Assembly: GCA_010672925.1 (NCBI GenBank)
Contig: JAAHFP010000015.1
Location: 97,026-161,025 of the forward strand
Source of the DNA: Symploca sp. SIO1C2
GTDB taxonomy: Bacteria; Cyanobacteriota; Cyanobacteriia; Cyanobacteriales; Coleofasciculaceae
DNA length: 64,000 bases
Direction: 5' to 3'
Made by a program: the position numbers and the translations under genes. The notes beneath the pieces are model-generated. The model did not search any database, was not told the DNA's origin, and saw nothing but the letters and a program-made list of their open reading frames with translations. Shown here piece by piece: positions 6,576 through 15,559 of this stretch. How positions within the stretch are numbered: the first letter of the stretch is position 1; the number at the start of each line of letters is the position of its first letter.

Positions 6576-9245
6576 TTAGAGCCAATTTCCGACTAACACA
6601 AAAGATGCCCAAAAGTAGGGATGATTATATTGGGGATCGCTCAACAGAGTCAGTTGAGCTTGTCGCAAGGCTTCTGCTTTGGTAATTGGGAGATTGGTTT
6701 GGGTCAGCTGGCGGTAAAACTCACTCATTAGAGCAGCGGTAGATTCGTCATGAACTGACCAAAGGCTTGCCATGGTACTGCGAGCACCTGAGCGCAGTGC
6801 AAATCCTGCTAGCCCCAAGGTTGCCCTCTTATCTCCCGCTGCTGTTTGGCAGGCACTGAGCACGAGTAAGTCAATTGGTTTGAGAATTCCTAGTCTCCTC
6901 TTCTCAAACAAAAGATCGAAGTCTTTAATACTGATTCGCTCATCCCAAGTTAGTAAAAAGGTTTCTTGTGGATTAGAACTGAATTGACCATGAGTAGCTA
7001 GATGAACTACAGGGAAGGGTTTGCCATTAATCTCTTTTTGGAAAGCAGTGCGGGTAAATTCTTGATTGAGCAGTACTTGAGCATCCACCTCAGAGGCAAT
7101 TTCTTTGACTTCATCTTCGACAGCCGGTAGTTCAGCAAAACCTTGACGGGCTTCAGTTAAACCAGCGGTTAGGGCTTGTAGCTCCTCCCGTTTTAATCCT
7201 TGAGGAAATAGCTGCAATCCTGGACTCAAAGCAACACTGTACTTTTCAACAATATATTGCTCACCGTCGTAGAGAGCAGCGATGGGTAGATTGCGCAGGA
7301 AGCCATCTGGTACAAAGACAAGAGTTTCGATACCACTGTTGGCTAAATCAGCTTCAGCGGGTCGGAGCAACCAGTCATAAACTTCTTCAGCAAGGCGCAA
7401 ACGTTGGTCACGGGAATAACCTGGGTAAAGAGAAGAGTAAAATTGTTGAAGAATATTTTCAATTTCCTCTTCTGGTAGTTGGGTGGCGTAGTGGCGTAGA
7501 GGTTGATTTGGTAAGGAGATAACCACTTCTAGGCGTGAAGCGGAGTTACCCCGAAAGGAATCGTGCAAAATAATCGGATAGATTACTGCTGCTTGAGTAT
7601 CAATTTCATCAAGAACTACTGGCTGAGTATCTAAGCAAGCGTCTCTAAAAAAATTGTCTAGTTCAGCTAATTGCAAGGCTTCAATCACTTCACGAGCTTG
7701 TTTGATGTTAGCTTGACTGGTATCTTCTATTTGTCCATGAGTAAGAGTGGGTTGTAAGAGAAGATTGACCAATTCCCGATAAACAGGTTCTACACTTTCC
7801 TTAAAGTTAAATTGCACATCAGGACTAACTGCAACTAAATCACTCCGCAGAGATTGTAGATGAGCGAAGGCTCCCTGAAAAGCTGCAATTGATCCAGTCA
7901 GGTCTCCCCGTTGTTCTAGAATACGACCTAACTGCCAAGCTGCACGAGCCGTAATATCAGCAGCCTCAATGCTTTGAGAAATCTGTAGAGCTTGCTCTGT
8001 CAGACTTTGAGCATCTTGCCACTGCTGAGTTTGTTCATAAAGTTTTCCTAGTTGAGTTAAGGCGTAGGCTTCGGCACGGGAGTCCTTTATTTGTCTAGCC
8101 TGTTGGACTGCGGTTGCTAAGGATTGAGCAATATTGTTTGTTGTTTGTTGTTTGTTGTTTGTTAATAGCAACTGCATCAAACTCTCTGCTAGGTTAACTC
8201 TGGCATAGACAGAGGCTCTACTGGGGGAGAGTTGAGAGAGGTTGGATTCGATTTGTGGCATTAGGGAGCTTGCCGTTTGCCACTGTTGAGTTTGTGCTAA
8301 TAAACTCAGTTGGTTGAGTTGAGCCTGTAAAGTAGTAATTGGGGTTTGTGCCAGATTAGCCGCTTCTTGGTAGAATTTCCAAGCTACGTCATATCGTTGT
8401 ACATCTCTGGCAATATTACCAATGCCCAAGAGAGTGGCACTAGTATCAGCACTGGCATTGAGTTGCTGACTAATAGCCAAACTTTGCTCTAAAATTGCCT
8501 TAGATTTCACTAAGTCGCCAACGGTTTGCAGGGCAATACCTAAACTTCGCAGTCCATCAGCTTTAAGTACAGAGTCTGGCTGGGTTTGCAATTCCTCTAC
8601 CAACTTCTTTAAGAGTTCATTGGCTCTTCGGTACTGACCCAAAGTTTGCAAAGCTTGAGCCTGGTTAATGCGGCTTCCTAGCTTCCCCGTTTCATTGCCA
8701 GCAAGTTCATAAGTAGCTTCTGCTTGCTTCCAAGTTGCTAGAGCAGTTTCCGTTTTTCCCTGGGTGAGTTGGAGACTTCCTTGGGTATTCAAGGCTTGGG
8801 CTAAGATAGCCACACCTCTTGGTTCAAGTTTCTTTCTACTTTGTAGCAACTCCAAGCTGGTCGTGATCGCTTCCTGGGCTTGCTTCCCTTGTCCCAAATC
8901 CTGATAGGCTAAGGAGAGGTAATTGAGAGCTTGAGCTTGGTTAAGAATAGTTCCCTGATTTTTATAGGCTTGAGCTGCTTGTTGCCAGAGATTGGCTGCT
9001 TCAAAAAACTGTCCTGCTTCATAGAACTCTCTTCCTTGTTTGAGAATTTGTTCTGGGGTTAGCTGCTGCTGCCTTACTTCTTGAGAGACAATACTAATTG
9101 AGGATTGGGCAACTGCTGGAACAATGATGGTTACCAACAGTAGACTTAGGATAAACAAACCGGGCAAAAGAAACTTATAATTTTTGCCTTTGGTAGTTTT
9201 TTTGGCGGTAGATCGCCTTTTGCCTTTTGGTAATATGCTTGCCAT
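6576..9245 (-). CDS. TPR-CHAT domain protein (caspase-like peptidase family)
   Basis: The product is about 889 residues. It has an N-terminal transmembrane or signal anchor (FLLPGLFILSLLLV, about residues 25-45), then many tetratricopeptide repeats (about 65-470), and a C-terminal CHAT domain (about 590-889). The caspase-like dyad is intact: His in VVHLATHGQFSS and Cys in LLVLSACQTAAG. CHAT proteins are clan CD peptidases or derived scaffolds. The TPRs probably bind a partner, perhaps the neighbouring DUF928 protein. ATG at 9245 was chosen over an in-frame GTG five codons upstream. A 7-bp repeat array is embedded in the TPR region, encoding an Asn/Gln/Thr-rich loop. Confidence 0.87.
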   Translation of the reverse strand: MASILPKGKRRSTAKKTTKGKNYKFLLPGLFILSLLLVTIIVPAVAQSSISIVSQEVRQQQLTPEQILKQGREFYEAGQFFEAANLWQQAAQAYKNQGTILNQAQALNYLSLAYQDLGQGKQAQEAITTSLELLQSRKKLEPRGVAILAQALNTQGSLQLTQGKTETALATWKQAEATYELAGNETGKLGSRINQAQALQTLGQYRRANELLKKLVEELQTQPDSVLKADGLRSLGIALQTVGDLVKSKAILEQSLAISQQLNASADTSATLLGIGNIARDVQRYDVAWKFYQEAANLAQTPITTLQAQLNQLSLLAQTQQWQTASSLMPQIESNLSQLSPSRASVYARVNLAESLMQLLLTNNKQQTTNNIAQSLATAVQQARQIKDSRAEAYALTQLGKLYEQTQQWQDAQSLTEQALQISQSIEAADITARAAWQLGRILEQRGDLTGSIAAFQGAFAHLQSLRSDLVAVSPDVQFNFKESVEPVYRELVNLLLQPTLTHGQIEDTSQANIKQAREVIEALQLAELDNFFRDACLDTQPVVLDEIDTQAAVIYPIILHDSFRGNSASRLEVVISLPNQPLRHYATQLPEEEIENILQQFYSSLYPGYSRDQRLRLAEEVYDWLLRPAEADLANSGIETLVFVPDGFLRNLPIAALYDGEQYIVEKYSVALSPGLQLFPQGLKREELQALTAGLTEARQGFAELPAVEDEVKEIASEVDAQVLLNQEFTRTAFQKEINGKPFPVVHLATHGQFSSNPQETFLLTWDERISIKDFDLLFEKRRLGILKPIDLLVLSACQTAAGDKRATLGLAGFALRSGARSTMASLWSVHDESTAALMSEFYRQLTQTNLPITKAEALRQAQLTLLSDPQYNHPYFWASFVLVGNWL
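8134..8161. repeat. 7-bp tandem array (TTGTTTG)x4 inside the CHAT gene
   Basis: Four perfect 7-bp units lie within the coding region, where the minus strand encodes a low-complexity loop with TNNKQQTTNN. Arrays of this period are otherwise intergenic in this window. Confidence 0.8.
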
Positions 9246-9422
9246 AACTTGCTCAATCACTACTACCAGAATCTTTACCCCTCATGCCAAATCTGGAGAA
9301 GTTTTTAGGGCAGCGGAGCACATGCCCAATAGGGATGCTTTGCTGAGCTCACACCATAACGGAGCATAGCCCAATTCGGGAGCTGGGGGTAGAAAAGCTA
9401 CTAAGTGATAACGGAAGTTTTC

Positions 9423-9528
9423 ATATCATGTCCTGCAAATAACCCATAATCAAGATTTTTCCGTGTCCGGTGCGTCTCCGTGTCTGGAGCGTCAATCTTA
9501 ATTATGGTTATTCAAGCAGACATGATAT
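9423..9528. mobile_element. MITE-like element with 35-bp imperfect terminal inverted repeats
   Basis: The left arm at 9423-9457 starts ATATCATGTCCTGCAAATAA. The right arm at 9494-9528 ends GCAGACATGATAT and is its imperfect reverse complement. A GC-richer 36-bp centre (CCGTGTCCGG...CCGTGTCTGG) lies between them. The outer ATATCATGT is shared with elements at 21193-21320 and 34861-34980. It has no coding capacity. Confidence 0.6.
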
Positions 9529-9839
9529 CAAGGTTGATTTATATCCCCTATACAACTCAACTGGTTTTACTTACTTTTACAATAATCTGAATTGTACACC
9601 AATCGGTAAAATAAATCTAACTTTTGGTAGATGTTTATCTTTCTTTATATATCTAAACAAATCATGAAGTTATTGTAAATTTATCAGTAGCACAAGCGAT
9701 ATTTTTATGTAATTGACAATTTTGGTTAAATTTTTCCCTAGATTTTAGATTGGGGATTTGTTGGTATACTTTTAAATAATGGGATACGTTTACCCTTGTA
9801 GGGTCTGTGAAATCATATACTTAAATTTGATAATAATTA

Positions 9840-9881
9840 GCGACGTAGCACATAAAAGAGGTTAATCTGTGCTAACGTCGC
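9840..9881. terminator. Hairpin GCGACGTAGCACA / TGTGCTAACGTCGC
   Basis: The arms at 9840-9852 and 9868-9881 pair almost completely around a 15-nt loop. No T-run follows in either direction, so it is a structured element of unknown role, possibly a terminator for the minus-strand DUF4278 gene. Confidence 0.35.
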
Positions 9882-10051
9882 TTGATCTAGAAGATGCACC
9901 ACTACAGGAGGACATGATATTGACAAGTAGAAAGTATTATATTAAATGTCTCCACAGTGGTAAATATACAACTTGAGATATAAAGTTTACTATTACCTGA
10001 GTATGAAATAGCAATCTCAAACTACTCAGTTAAGCTTTTATTCTTCTTTGT

Positions 10052-10312
10052 TCATTCTTCATCCTTTTGTTTGAGAGTAGATTTTTCTGAAAGAGAAATA
10101 TCTTTTGGTTTTAATTCGTACCAGGAAAGTCCAAAGACCAGATGCATCAAGCCACGATACTTTAGTCGAAAGCTGGAGTTGGGTACAAGAATTGATTTGC
10201 GACACCGAAATTGAGACTTGACTCCCCTATACTTGCCAGTAATCTCAGTTTCAGTAGTTTCTAAAGTAGCAGGTTGATGTTCATAACTGACACCACGATA
10301 AGTTAGTTTCAT
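10052..10312 (-). CDS. Small DUF4278 protein
   Basis: This is an 86-residue protein starting MKLTYRGVSYEHQPA, the DUF4278 signature (a YRG motif soon after the start and a second YRGV at residue about 28). DUF4278 proteins are short, cyanobacteria-specific and of unknown function. A third YRG at about residue 53 suggests a degenerate repeat of the same motif. The gene stands alone between two long gene-poor stretches. Confidence 0.75.
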   Translation of the reverse strand: MKLTYRGVSYEHQPATLETTETEITGKYRGVKSQFRCRKSILVPNSSFRLKYRGLMHLVFGLSWYELKPKDISLSEKSTLKQKDEE

Positions 10313-10715
10313 AAGCTTGTTGTCTTTATCAAAGTCTTACAGTTGTTTACTCTGATGCCTAGGCAAAAAACTGCCTCTATATCATCAGTCCTATAAGTAG
10401 ACTTCAAAGTCAATCAACCCTTTGCCGGAAGATTTAGCAAAACAATCAAATTATTTTTGTTAAGTAGACAACGAAAAAGATTATAGCGTTTCTCCTTGGG
10501 TGATGGTACTTTCGTTAGATAGTTTTTGGTTTTTAGCTGTGGTAGATGACGGTGAATTTTAGCGTAGCGGAGCAACGTTAGCAACTAAGCTCTCTTTATT
10601 AAGGTGATTCCCTCCAAAAAATGTACCTATCGTAGGGTATGGTAGCCTTTGCACAGCATTCCGTACCGAAAGCGTAAAGCACCACATAGCGGGTACAACC
10701 ATTTTCAAAAATAAC
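10313..10715. other. Intergenic region without recognisable gene
   Basis: The sequence is AT-rich with scattered short direct repeats (for example GTAGCGGAGCAACGTTAGCAAC near 10562). No promoter, RNA or protein is recognised. Confidence 0.4.
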
Positions 10716-11120
10716 CTAAGAGGAGGGAGTACACACTCCTCCTATTCCTATTGTTACAGCTCTCATCAAATCCCAGGCTGTACTATCCACCAAACTAATT
10801 TCTTCTTCTTCTGTTTCAGATACATCTAACACAGCCCTAATTTTCTGAAGAGCTTCTTCGAGGTCTCCTCCCCGAGTTTCCAAATCTCCAATCGTATTCA
10901 GTAATTGATCTTTCCCTACAGTTTTGAAGGGACTGCATAGGGTATCGCGATCAATCATACTCTCCCTCAACTCCTCGGTTGACTCAATTGACTCGACAGA
11001 TTTATCTTCTTCAGTTATAGTTCCCGTCTGTCCGTATCCAGGACTAGCCAGTATCGCTAGATTCAGCAAGGCGAAGCTAGCAGTGCCAACTGTGAGTTTT
11101 TGAAAAAATTTGCTCTTCAT
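10716..11120 (-). CDS. Secreted hypothetical protein, acidic
   Basis: A 134-residue protein with a clear signal peptide (basic MKSKFFQK, hydrophobic core to about residue 30, cleavage near GYGQ). The mature part is acidic and helical (ESIESTEELRESM, a Glu-rich SETEEEE stretch) and contains two cysteines (about residues 62 and 130) that could pair. No family was recognised. The plausible signal peptide and normal composition support a real gene. Confidence 0.6.
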   Translation of the reverse strand: MKSKFFQKLTVGTASFALLNLAILASPGYGQTGTITEEDKSVESIESTEELRESMIDRDTLCSPFKTVGKDQLLNTIGDLETRGGDLEEALQKIRAVLDVSETEEEEISLVDSTAWDLMRAVTIGIGGVCTPSS

Positions 11121-11479
11121 GTGATTCGTTTCCCTTCCCTGTTCCCAATCAATACTACAAAATTGGGGAGTATGATGCTCCTCCTTTTGCCTAATGGCTT
11201 CTGGATTAACTCCACCACTATGGTTGAATTGACGGTTAAAGGAGCCTGAAGGTTTCTTCTGAAGGCAGGAGGCAGGAGGCAGAAGGCAGAAGGCAGGAGG
11301 AAGTCCTGATGAAAAAATTTCACCACCAAGTAATGAAAGTTGACTGTTGACTTGTCCCTACTTTCAAGTCAGACTCCCATGAACTTTAACCCCACAAAGT
11401 AGGATGAAAATCTCTTTTTCTCCGCGTCTCCGGGTCACCTTGTCCCCGCGTCTACTTTCAAAATTTCTGCATCTCCCCG
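11121..11479. other. Intergenic region with 7-bp repeats
   Basis: This holds an array of GGCAGGA/GGCAGAA heptamers (about 11262-11300) and a 26-bp sequence at 11302-11327 that recurs in inverted orientation at 16387-16412. A minus-strand frame across 11117-11329 encodes only repeat-derived sequence. Confidence 0.55.
11262..11300. repeat. Heptamer array (AGGCAGG/AGGCAGA)n
   Basis: About five 7-bp units are seen with G/A variation. The same motif recurs at 21233-21263 and, in the complement, at 15104-15138. Confidence 0.75.
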
Positions 11480-12460
11480 TTAGGCAACTTCTCTTTCTTC
11501 AACCAGCGGTTGCTTGCGAACAGATTTCTTCAGCATCCAAGTACTTATCCCCAGCAAAGCCAACACTACTCCTGGTTCTGGAACTGATGTATTATTGTTA
11601 CTGCTGACTGTAGGAGCTGACGATGCAATCAAATTGTTGGCAGTAGTAGTGGATGGGGTAAACAAACTACTAGTGGAAGGAGCAGTAGTATTGGAAGCTG
11701 GACTGGTGTCTAATCCTAAGTTGAAAACTCCAGATGCTAGGGGTAGCTCATCTCCAACAAAAGTTTGGTAAAAGCTAATGACTTGAGAAATATCAGCAGG
11801 AATCCCTAATCCTAGTGAATCACTTAAATCAACCAACCCACTTAACACAGCACTCATACCGAAAGTCCCATCGGCAGTGATGGTGCAGGCTCCAGTCAGG
11901 CATTCGGAGACAATATTAGGGTTGTATCCGTCAATAACAATGGCATTGGTCTCGTTCAAGTAATTAATCGCAAAGTTAGTGGTCTGGGAAGTGCCATCAA
12001 CAACAAGGTTACCAGTACCAGTCAAATTAGCGTTAAATAAACTATCCAATAAGTCAATCCCATCATTGGGGGTAGCAATCAAAGCAGAAAGTCCGCTTAA
12101 CTCAGGAGGCAGTAAGTCAAAATATTCTGAGGGAATCGGTTCAAAAAGACCACCAAAGAGGGAGGCATCTATAGTTATATCTCCATCTTCAAATTGCGCT
12201 GGGTCATCTAAAACAGTGAAACTACCACTTAAAGATTCGGAGAAGTTATACTCCGTCGGTATATTACCAGGATCTAACCCCAGTAAAGCTTCAATTTCAG
12301 GAATGATCAGTAGCTCTGCTACTGGGCTAGCAGTAACATTCCCAGAAACATTACCACTATAGTCAAAATTTATGGTATCTGCTGCTGTTGCTGGAGATAT
12401 GCCAATTGCTCCTACCGCCAGAAATGCTGTGGTGGCAGTAACCATAGATAATGTTTTCAT
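11480..12460 (-). CDS. PEP-CTERM sorting domain protein
   Basis: A secreted protein of 326 residues. It has a signal peptide ending near ATAAD, a beta-rich Asp/Ser/Gly body, a Ser/Thr-rich linker (about 265-295), and the C-terminal tripartite tag VPEPG, hydrophobic helix (VVLALLGISTWML) and basic KKSVRK tail. This tag is recognised by the exosortase system. ATG at 12460 was preferred to an in-frame TTG two codons upstream because GAGAGAT precedes it. The ligand or function is unknown. Confidence 0.85.
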   Translation of the reverse strand: MKTLSMVTATTAFLAVGAIGISPATAADTINFDYSGNVSGNVTASPVAELLIIPEIEALLGLDPGNIPTEYNFSESLSGSFTVLDDPAQFEDGDITIDASLFGGLFEPIPSEYFDLLPPELSGLSALIATPNDGIDLLDSLFNANLTGTGNLVVDGTSQTTNFAINYLNETNAIVIDGYNPNIVSECLTGACTITADGTFGMSAVLSGLVDLSDSLGLGIPADISQVISFYQTFVGDELPLASGVFNLGLDTSPASNTTAPSTSSLFTPSTTTANNLIASSAPTVSSNNNTSVPEPGVVLALLGISTWMLKKSVRKQPLVEEREVA

Positions 12461-12583
12461 CGTCAATCTCTCTTGCCCCTGGTAGATTTTGGGATGACTT
12501 TACCAATGCCCAATATATACAATTACTTTAGCCAATGACTCTAAAGTAACTGTACAAATGATCTTTATTGTCAAAAATCTTCA

Positions 12584-13219
12584 TCAAACAAGCACTGTTG
12601 TCTTGACCTGGGCAACAAAATTAGATAAGATATGCAACCCTGCACTGGAAGATTTTTCTGGGTGGAATTGTACTGCCATTAAGTTGTTCCTTGCGATCGC
12701 AGCAGTTACCCTCTGACTACCGTGAGTGACAGTGGCTGACCTAATATCAGGATCAACTGGGTCAACATAGTAGGAGTGAACAAAATAAACATAAGGGTTG
12801 TGTGGTAATTGCTGCCACAAAGGACAATCTGGTTGAGTAAACTCCAATTGATTCCAACCCATGTGGGGAATGGTTATTCTGGGTTCTGGATGAAAGCGGC
12901 GCACTGTACCAGCAATAATTCCCAGTCCTGGTTCCTTGCCTTCTTCAGAACCATCAAACAAAATTTGTAATCCGAGGCAGATCCCTAAAAATGGTTTGCC
13001 GCTGGAAATGGCATTTTTAATTGGTTCGACTAAATTGCGCGATCGCAAATGTTGCACTGCTGGATCAAAGGCTCCCACTCCCGGTAAGATTACTGCATCA
13101 GCTGCCTCAATATCTGCTGGAGAATCAGTAACTTTAGTTATTGCCCCAGCTTTCTCTAAGCCTTTGCAAGCAGAGTGCAAATTTCCCATATCGTAGTCTA
13201 CAACGGCAATCACTGCCAT
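12584..13219 (-). CDS. hisH: Imidazole glycerol phosphate synthase glutaminase subunit HisH
   Basis: HisH hydrolyses glutamine and channels ammonia to HisF in histidine biosynthesis. The 211-residue protein has the class I glutamine amidotransferase triad: Cys in GICLGLQILF and His and Glu in QFHPEKSS. It starts MAVIAVVDYDMGNL, with the HisH-typical DYGxGN-like motif, and GVGAFDPAV follows. hisF is not adjacent, as is usual in cyanobacteria. It is divergent from the C15 peptidase-like gene, with a gap of 40 bp. Confidence 0.95.
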   Translation of the reverse strand: MAVIAVVDYDMGNLHSACKGLEKAGAITKVTDSPADIEAADAVILPGVGAFDPAVQHLRSRNLVEPIKNAISSGKPFLGICLGLQILFDGSEEGKEPGLGIIAGTVRRFHPEPRITIPHMGWNQLEFTQPDCPLWQQLPHNPYVYFVHSYYVDPVDPDIRSATVTHGSQRVTAAIARNNLMAVQFHPEKSSSAGLHILSNFVAQVKTTVLV

Positions 13220-13259
13220 GAGCTAATTCTCCCCTACCTTGATTCTTCAAGTTTATTGT

Positions 13260-13778
13260 ATGTCCAGAAAACTTCTCCTAACCTCTTTTCAAACCTGGCT
13301 ACCTCATCAAAAATCTAATTCGTCGGATGATTTACTAGAGAAAATCGCCCAACAGGAGAGTTTTCCTTACTCTTTAAACTACTTGAGACAGTTGCCGGTG
13401 GATACTGTCCAAGCTAGCAGTCGTGTGATTGCCAAAATTGAGCACTTACGACCTGATAGCATTCTATTATGTGGCATGGCAGAGAAGCGGACTCAATTAA
13501 CGGTAGAGTCTTGTGCTACTTGTGGAGATACCCAACTCAGAACCAAGGTGGATTTAAAACAATTAGTAACGGGTTTGGCAGTAACAGAGATTAGCGATGA
13601 GGCAGGTAAATTTGTCTGTGAGGGACTTTACTACCAGATTTTAAAGCATCTGCAAGGGCGAAACTTTAACATGAATTGCATTTTTGTCCATGTTCCGTTA
13701 TTGACAGGAGACAATTTTTCTGGTGTTATCGATGATTTTAGATTACTTATCAAGGGACTTGCCTACTGGGGAGATTAA
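13260..13778 (+). CDS. Pyroglutamyl peptidase I-like (peptidase C15) protein
   Basis: A 172-residue product from the ATG at 13260 (MSRKLLLTSFQTW). Peptidase C15 removes N-terminal pyroglutamate. The family triad Glu, Cys, His can be matched: LTVESCATC, AGKFVCEGLYY and FVHVP. The protein is shorter than typical enzymes (about 200-215 residues) and its N-terminal FxPF-type motif is altered, so activity is uncertain. An upstream in-frame start at 13239 would add only a short tail overlapping the divergent hisH promoter. Confidence 0.65.
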   Translation: MSRKLLLTSFQTWLPHQKSNSSDDLLEKIAQQESFPYSLNYLRQLPVDTVQASSRVIAKIEHLRPDSILLCGMAEKRTQLTVESCATCGDTQLRTKVDLKQLVTGLAVTEISDEAGKFVCEGLYYQILKHLQGRNFNMNCIFVHVPLLTGDNFSGVIDDFRLLIKGLAYWGD

Positions 13779-13791
13779 CAGGCAACAGTAG

Positions 13792-13850
13792 GGGCGGGTT
13801 TAGGGAAAACAGATACCACTTTACCTGAATATTGAAATCAAAACCCGCCC
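13792..13850. mobile_element. Short inverted-repeat element with GGGCGGGTTT ends
   Basis: Perfect 10-bp ends (13792-13801 and 13841-13850) flank a 39-bp AT-rich centre. The same element, in the other orientation and with a related centre, lies at 27991-28049, and a GGGCGGGTTT end recurs near 51756. This points to a small dispersed MITE family. Confidence 0.6.
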
Positions 13851-13892
13851 AACACGGTTCCCCAATTAACTCTTTTAGGGAACTGTGTTGGG
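13848..13892. terminator. 15-bp stem hairpin between convergent genes
   Basis: Arms 13848-13862 (CCCAACACGGTTCCC) and 13878-13892 (GGGAACTGTGTTGGG) pair with a single mismatch or wobble. It sits between two convergent genes and could end transcription from both sides, although no strong T-run follows. A related CCCAACA/TGTTGGG hairpin occurs near 22658-22685. Confidence 0.45.
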
Positions 13893-13939
13893 TCTCGCTA
13901 TTGCAAGATCCAACCTACATTTTTAGGTGTGTCGCGCCA

Positions 13940-14812
13940 CTACAAATATTTTTTCAATAACAACTCCAGCTTCTCCTTAGTTGCTGCTGGAGCCTTATCT
14001 AAAGGTGTCAAAATCGCATATTTTAAGGCTGAGTGTGCCTCGGATACCGGTGGATTGGTGGCTAAACGCTTGACTGTTTCTTGAATTACCTTCTGAGCAT
14101 TAGTAGCATTGCGCTGCAAATTATCAATGATCATCTCCACCGTCACACTATCATGTTCAGGATGCCAGCAGTCGTAATCTGTTACTAGAGCTAAAGTAGC
14201 GTAAGCGATTTCTGCTTCCCTTGCCAACTTTGCTTCCGGCAAATTCGTCATACCGATTACTGTTGCTCCCCAACTGCGGTAAAGTTCAGACTCTGCCTTT
14301 GTCGAGAAAGCAGGACCTTCCATACAAACGTAGGTGCCACCCCGATGGAGATTAACATCTGTTAACTCTAAGCTAGCTACAGCATCTGCCACAACCCCAG
14401 CCAGTTGATCGCATACCGGATCTGCGAAGGCAATGTGAGCAATAATTCCTTCCCCAAAAAAAGTAGAGACCCGGTTCTTCGTCCTATCAATAAACTGTTC
14501 CGGTACTACCATATCCAAAGGTTTTGCTTCTTGCTTGAGAGAGCCAACAGCTGAGGCGGAGATAAGATACTCCACACCTAACTGCTTCATCGCATGGATA
14601 TTGGCGCGGAAAGGTAGCTCAGAAGGCATCAGATGATGATTGCGCCCGTGGCGAGCGAGGAAAGCTACAGGAGTTCCTGCTAAATTGCCGACAATTAAGG
14701 CATCAGAAGGAGCACCAAAAGGGGTATCAAGCTGCACCTCTGTGACATCCTGGAGAGCGTCCATTTGGTAAAGTCCGCTACCACCAATAATCCCAATTTT
14801 TGCCTGAGTCAT
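13940..14812 (-). CDS. mtnP: S-methyl-5'-thioadenosine phosphorylase MtnP
   Basis: MtnP cleaves 5'-methylthioadenosine with phosphate, the first step of methionine salvage and polyamine by-product recycling. The 290-residue protein starts [17 protein letters not shown] and has the family motifs [20 protein letters not shown], the phosphate and substrate region [34 protein letters not shown], and DYDCWH. The ATG at 14812 matches family N-termini better than an in-frame TTG ten codons upstream. A 9-bp tandem array lies directly upstream, where the promoter should be. Confidence 0.95.
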   Translation of the reverse strand: MTQAKIGIIGGSGLYQMDALQDVTEVQLDTPFGAPSDALIVGNLAGTPVAFLARHGRNHHLMPSELPFRANIHAMKQLGVEYLISASAVGSLKQEAKPLDMVVPEQFIDRTKNRVSTFFGEGIIAHIAFADPVCDQLAGVVADAVASLELTDVNLHRGGTYVCMEGPAFSTKAESELYRSWGATVIGMTNLPEAKLAREAEIAYATLALVTDYDCWHPEHDSVTVEMIIDNLQRNATNAQKVIQETVKRLATNPPVSEAHSALKYAILTPLDKAPAATKEKLELLLKKYL

Positions 14813-14853
14813 GTTCCTCGCTTGTTGCTGCTTGTTCTCCAAGCTATTTTATC

Positions 14854-14979
14854 AGGGAGCTGAGGGAGCTGGGGAAGCTGAGGGAGCTGAGGAAGCTGAG
14901 GGAGCTGGGGAAGCTGAGGGAGCTGAGGAAGCTGAGGGAGCTGAGGGAGCTGAGGAAGCTGAGGAAGCTGAGGAAGCTG
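14854..14979. repeat. 14-copy 9-bp tandem repeat (AGGGAGCTG/AGGAAGCTG)
   Basis: Fourteen contiguous 9-bp units have G/A variation at positions 1 and 4. All contain AGCT. It is the only 9-bp array in the window; the others have a 7-bp period. Confidence 0.9.
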
Positions 14980-15103
14980 GGGGAGAAACCTATTACATCA
15001 TTTTAGGTGTACCACGGCACTGGCTTTCTTCCCTCCAATCTTCTGCTCCCTGCCTCCTGCCTCCGGTTCCCCTCCTGGGAGGGGTTAGGGGTGGGTTCTG
15101 CCT

Positions 15104-15138
15104 GCCTCCTGCCTCCTGCCTCCTGCCTCCTGCCTCCT
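15104..15138. repeat. Heptamer array (GCCTCCT)x5
   Basis: Five perfect 7-bp units, complementary to the AGGAGGC motif at 11262 and 21233. Confidence 0.85.
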
Positions 15139-15155
15139 GCCTTCAAAGCACTGGC

Positions 15156-15449
15156 TTAATGGTAGATTTCCCCATTGGTAGCAGCTTGCTTAATACCTAG
15201 GATGATTGGTGGCTGAGTACTGACTGGCACCAATGCCCATTTGTCTTGGATGTATTTTAAATCTTCTGACTTAGATACATAGCTTTCCACGTAGCCACAG
15301 CTACCACAAATATAGGTATCCAAGGGAGCATAACGCTTATCACAACTACCGGAGCCTAAGGTTATCGTATTAAGAGCTGGAAATTGGCGATTAGTGTTGC
15401 TTCTAACATTACGCTCACCGCATTTAGGACATTGACCATTTTTCATCAT
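15156..15449 (-). CDS. Small zinc-ribbon protein
   Basis: A 97-residue protein starting MMKNGQCPKCGERNVRSNTN. The CPKC and CGSCGYVE knuckles (about residues 7-10 and 48-51) form a four-cysteine zinc ribbon. The rest is unremarkable and no enzymatic domain is seen. Such stand-alone ribbons are frequent in cyanobacteria and mostly uncharacterised. Its 3' end abuts a heptamer repeat array. Confidence 0.7.
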   Translation of the reverse strand: MMKNGQCPKCGERNVRSNTNRQFPALNTITLGSGSCDKRYAPLDTYICGSCGYVESYVSKSEDLKYIQDKWALVPVSTQPPIILGIKQAATNGEIYH

Positions 15450-15559
15450 TACGAATTCCTTAAAAGTTTCAACCAGCTTTAATTAATTTTTCTGCCTTGG
15501 TAGAATATAATCAAGAAAATCTATACGCCAAGGTAGAAATTGCTGGCATAAAAAAAGTG

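Larger units (their letters stand above)
9246..10051. other. AT-rich intergenic region with inverted-repeat element and hairpin
   Basis: No convincing gene is seen in about 800 bp. It contains a MITE-like inverted repeat (9423-9528), a hairpin (9840-9881) and AT-rich sequence between 9540 and 9780. A 65-codon plus-strand frame at 9470-9667 runs through the inverted repeat and has no gene-like composition. Confidence 0.6.
14813..15155. other. Repeat-rich intergenic region upstream of mtnP
   Basis: It holds the 9-bp array (14854-14979), a short palindrome CCTCCTGGGAGG near 15073 and a 7-bp array (15104-15138). Plus-strand frames here encode only repeat-derived Gly/Ala/Glu or Leu/Arg runs and are not genes. 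Confidence 0.65.

Noticed and set aside
11117..11329. 70-codon minus-strand frame
   Set aside because: It consists largely of heptamer-repeat translation and overlaps the secreted protein start.
14800..15200. Overlapping plus-strand frames with Leu/Arg/Glu or Gly/Ala/Glu runs
   Set aside because: They arise from the 9-bp tandem array, not from a gene.
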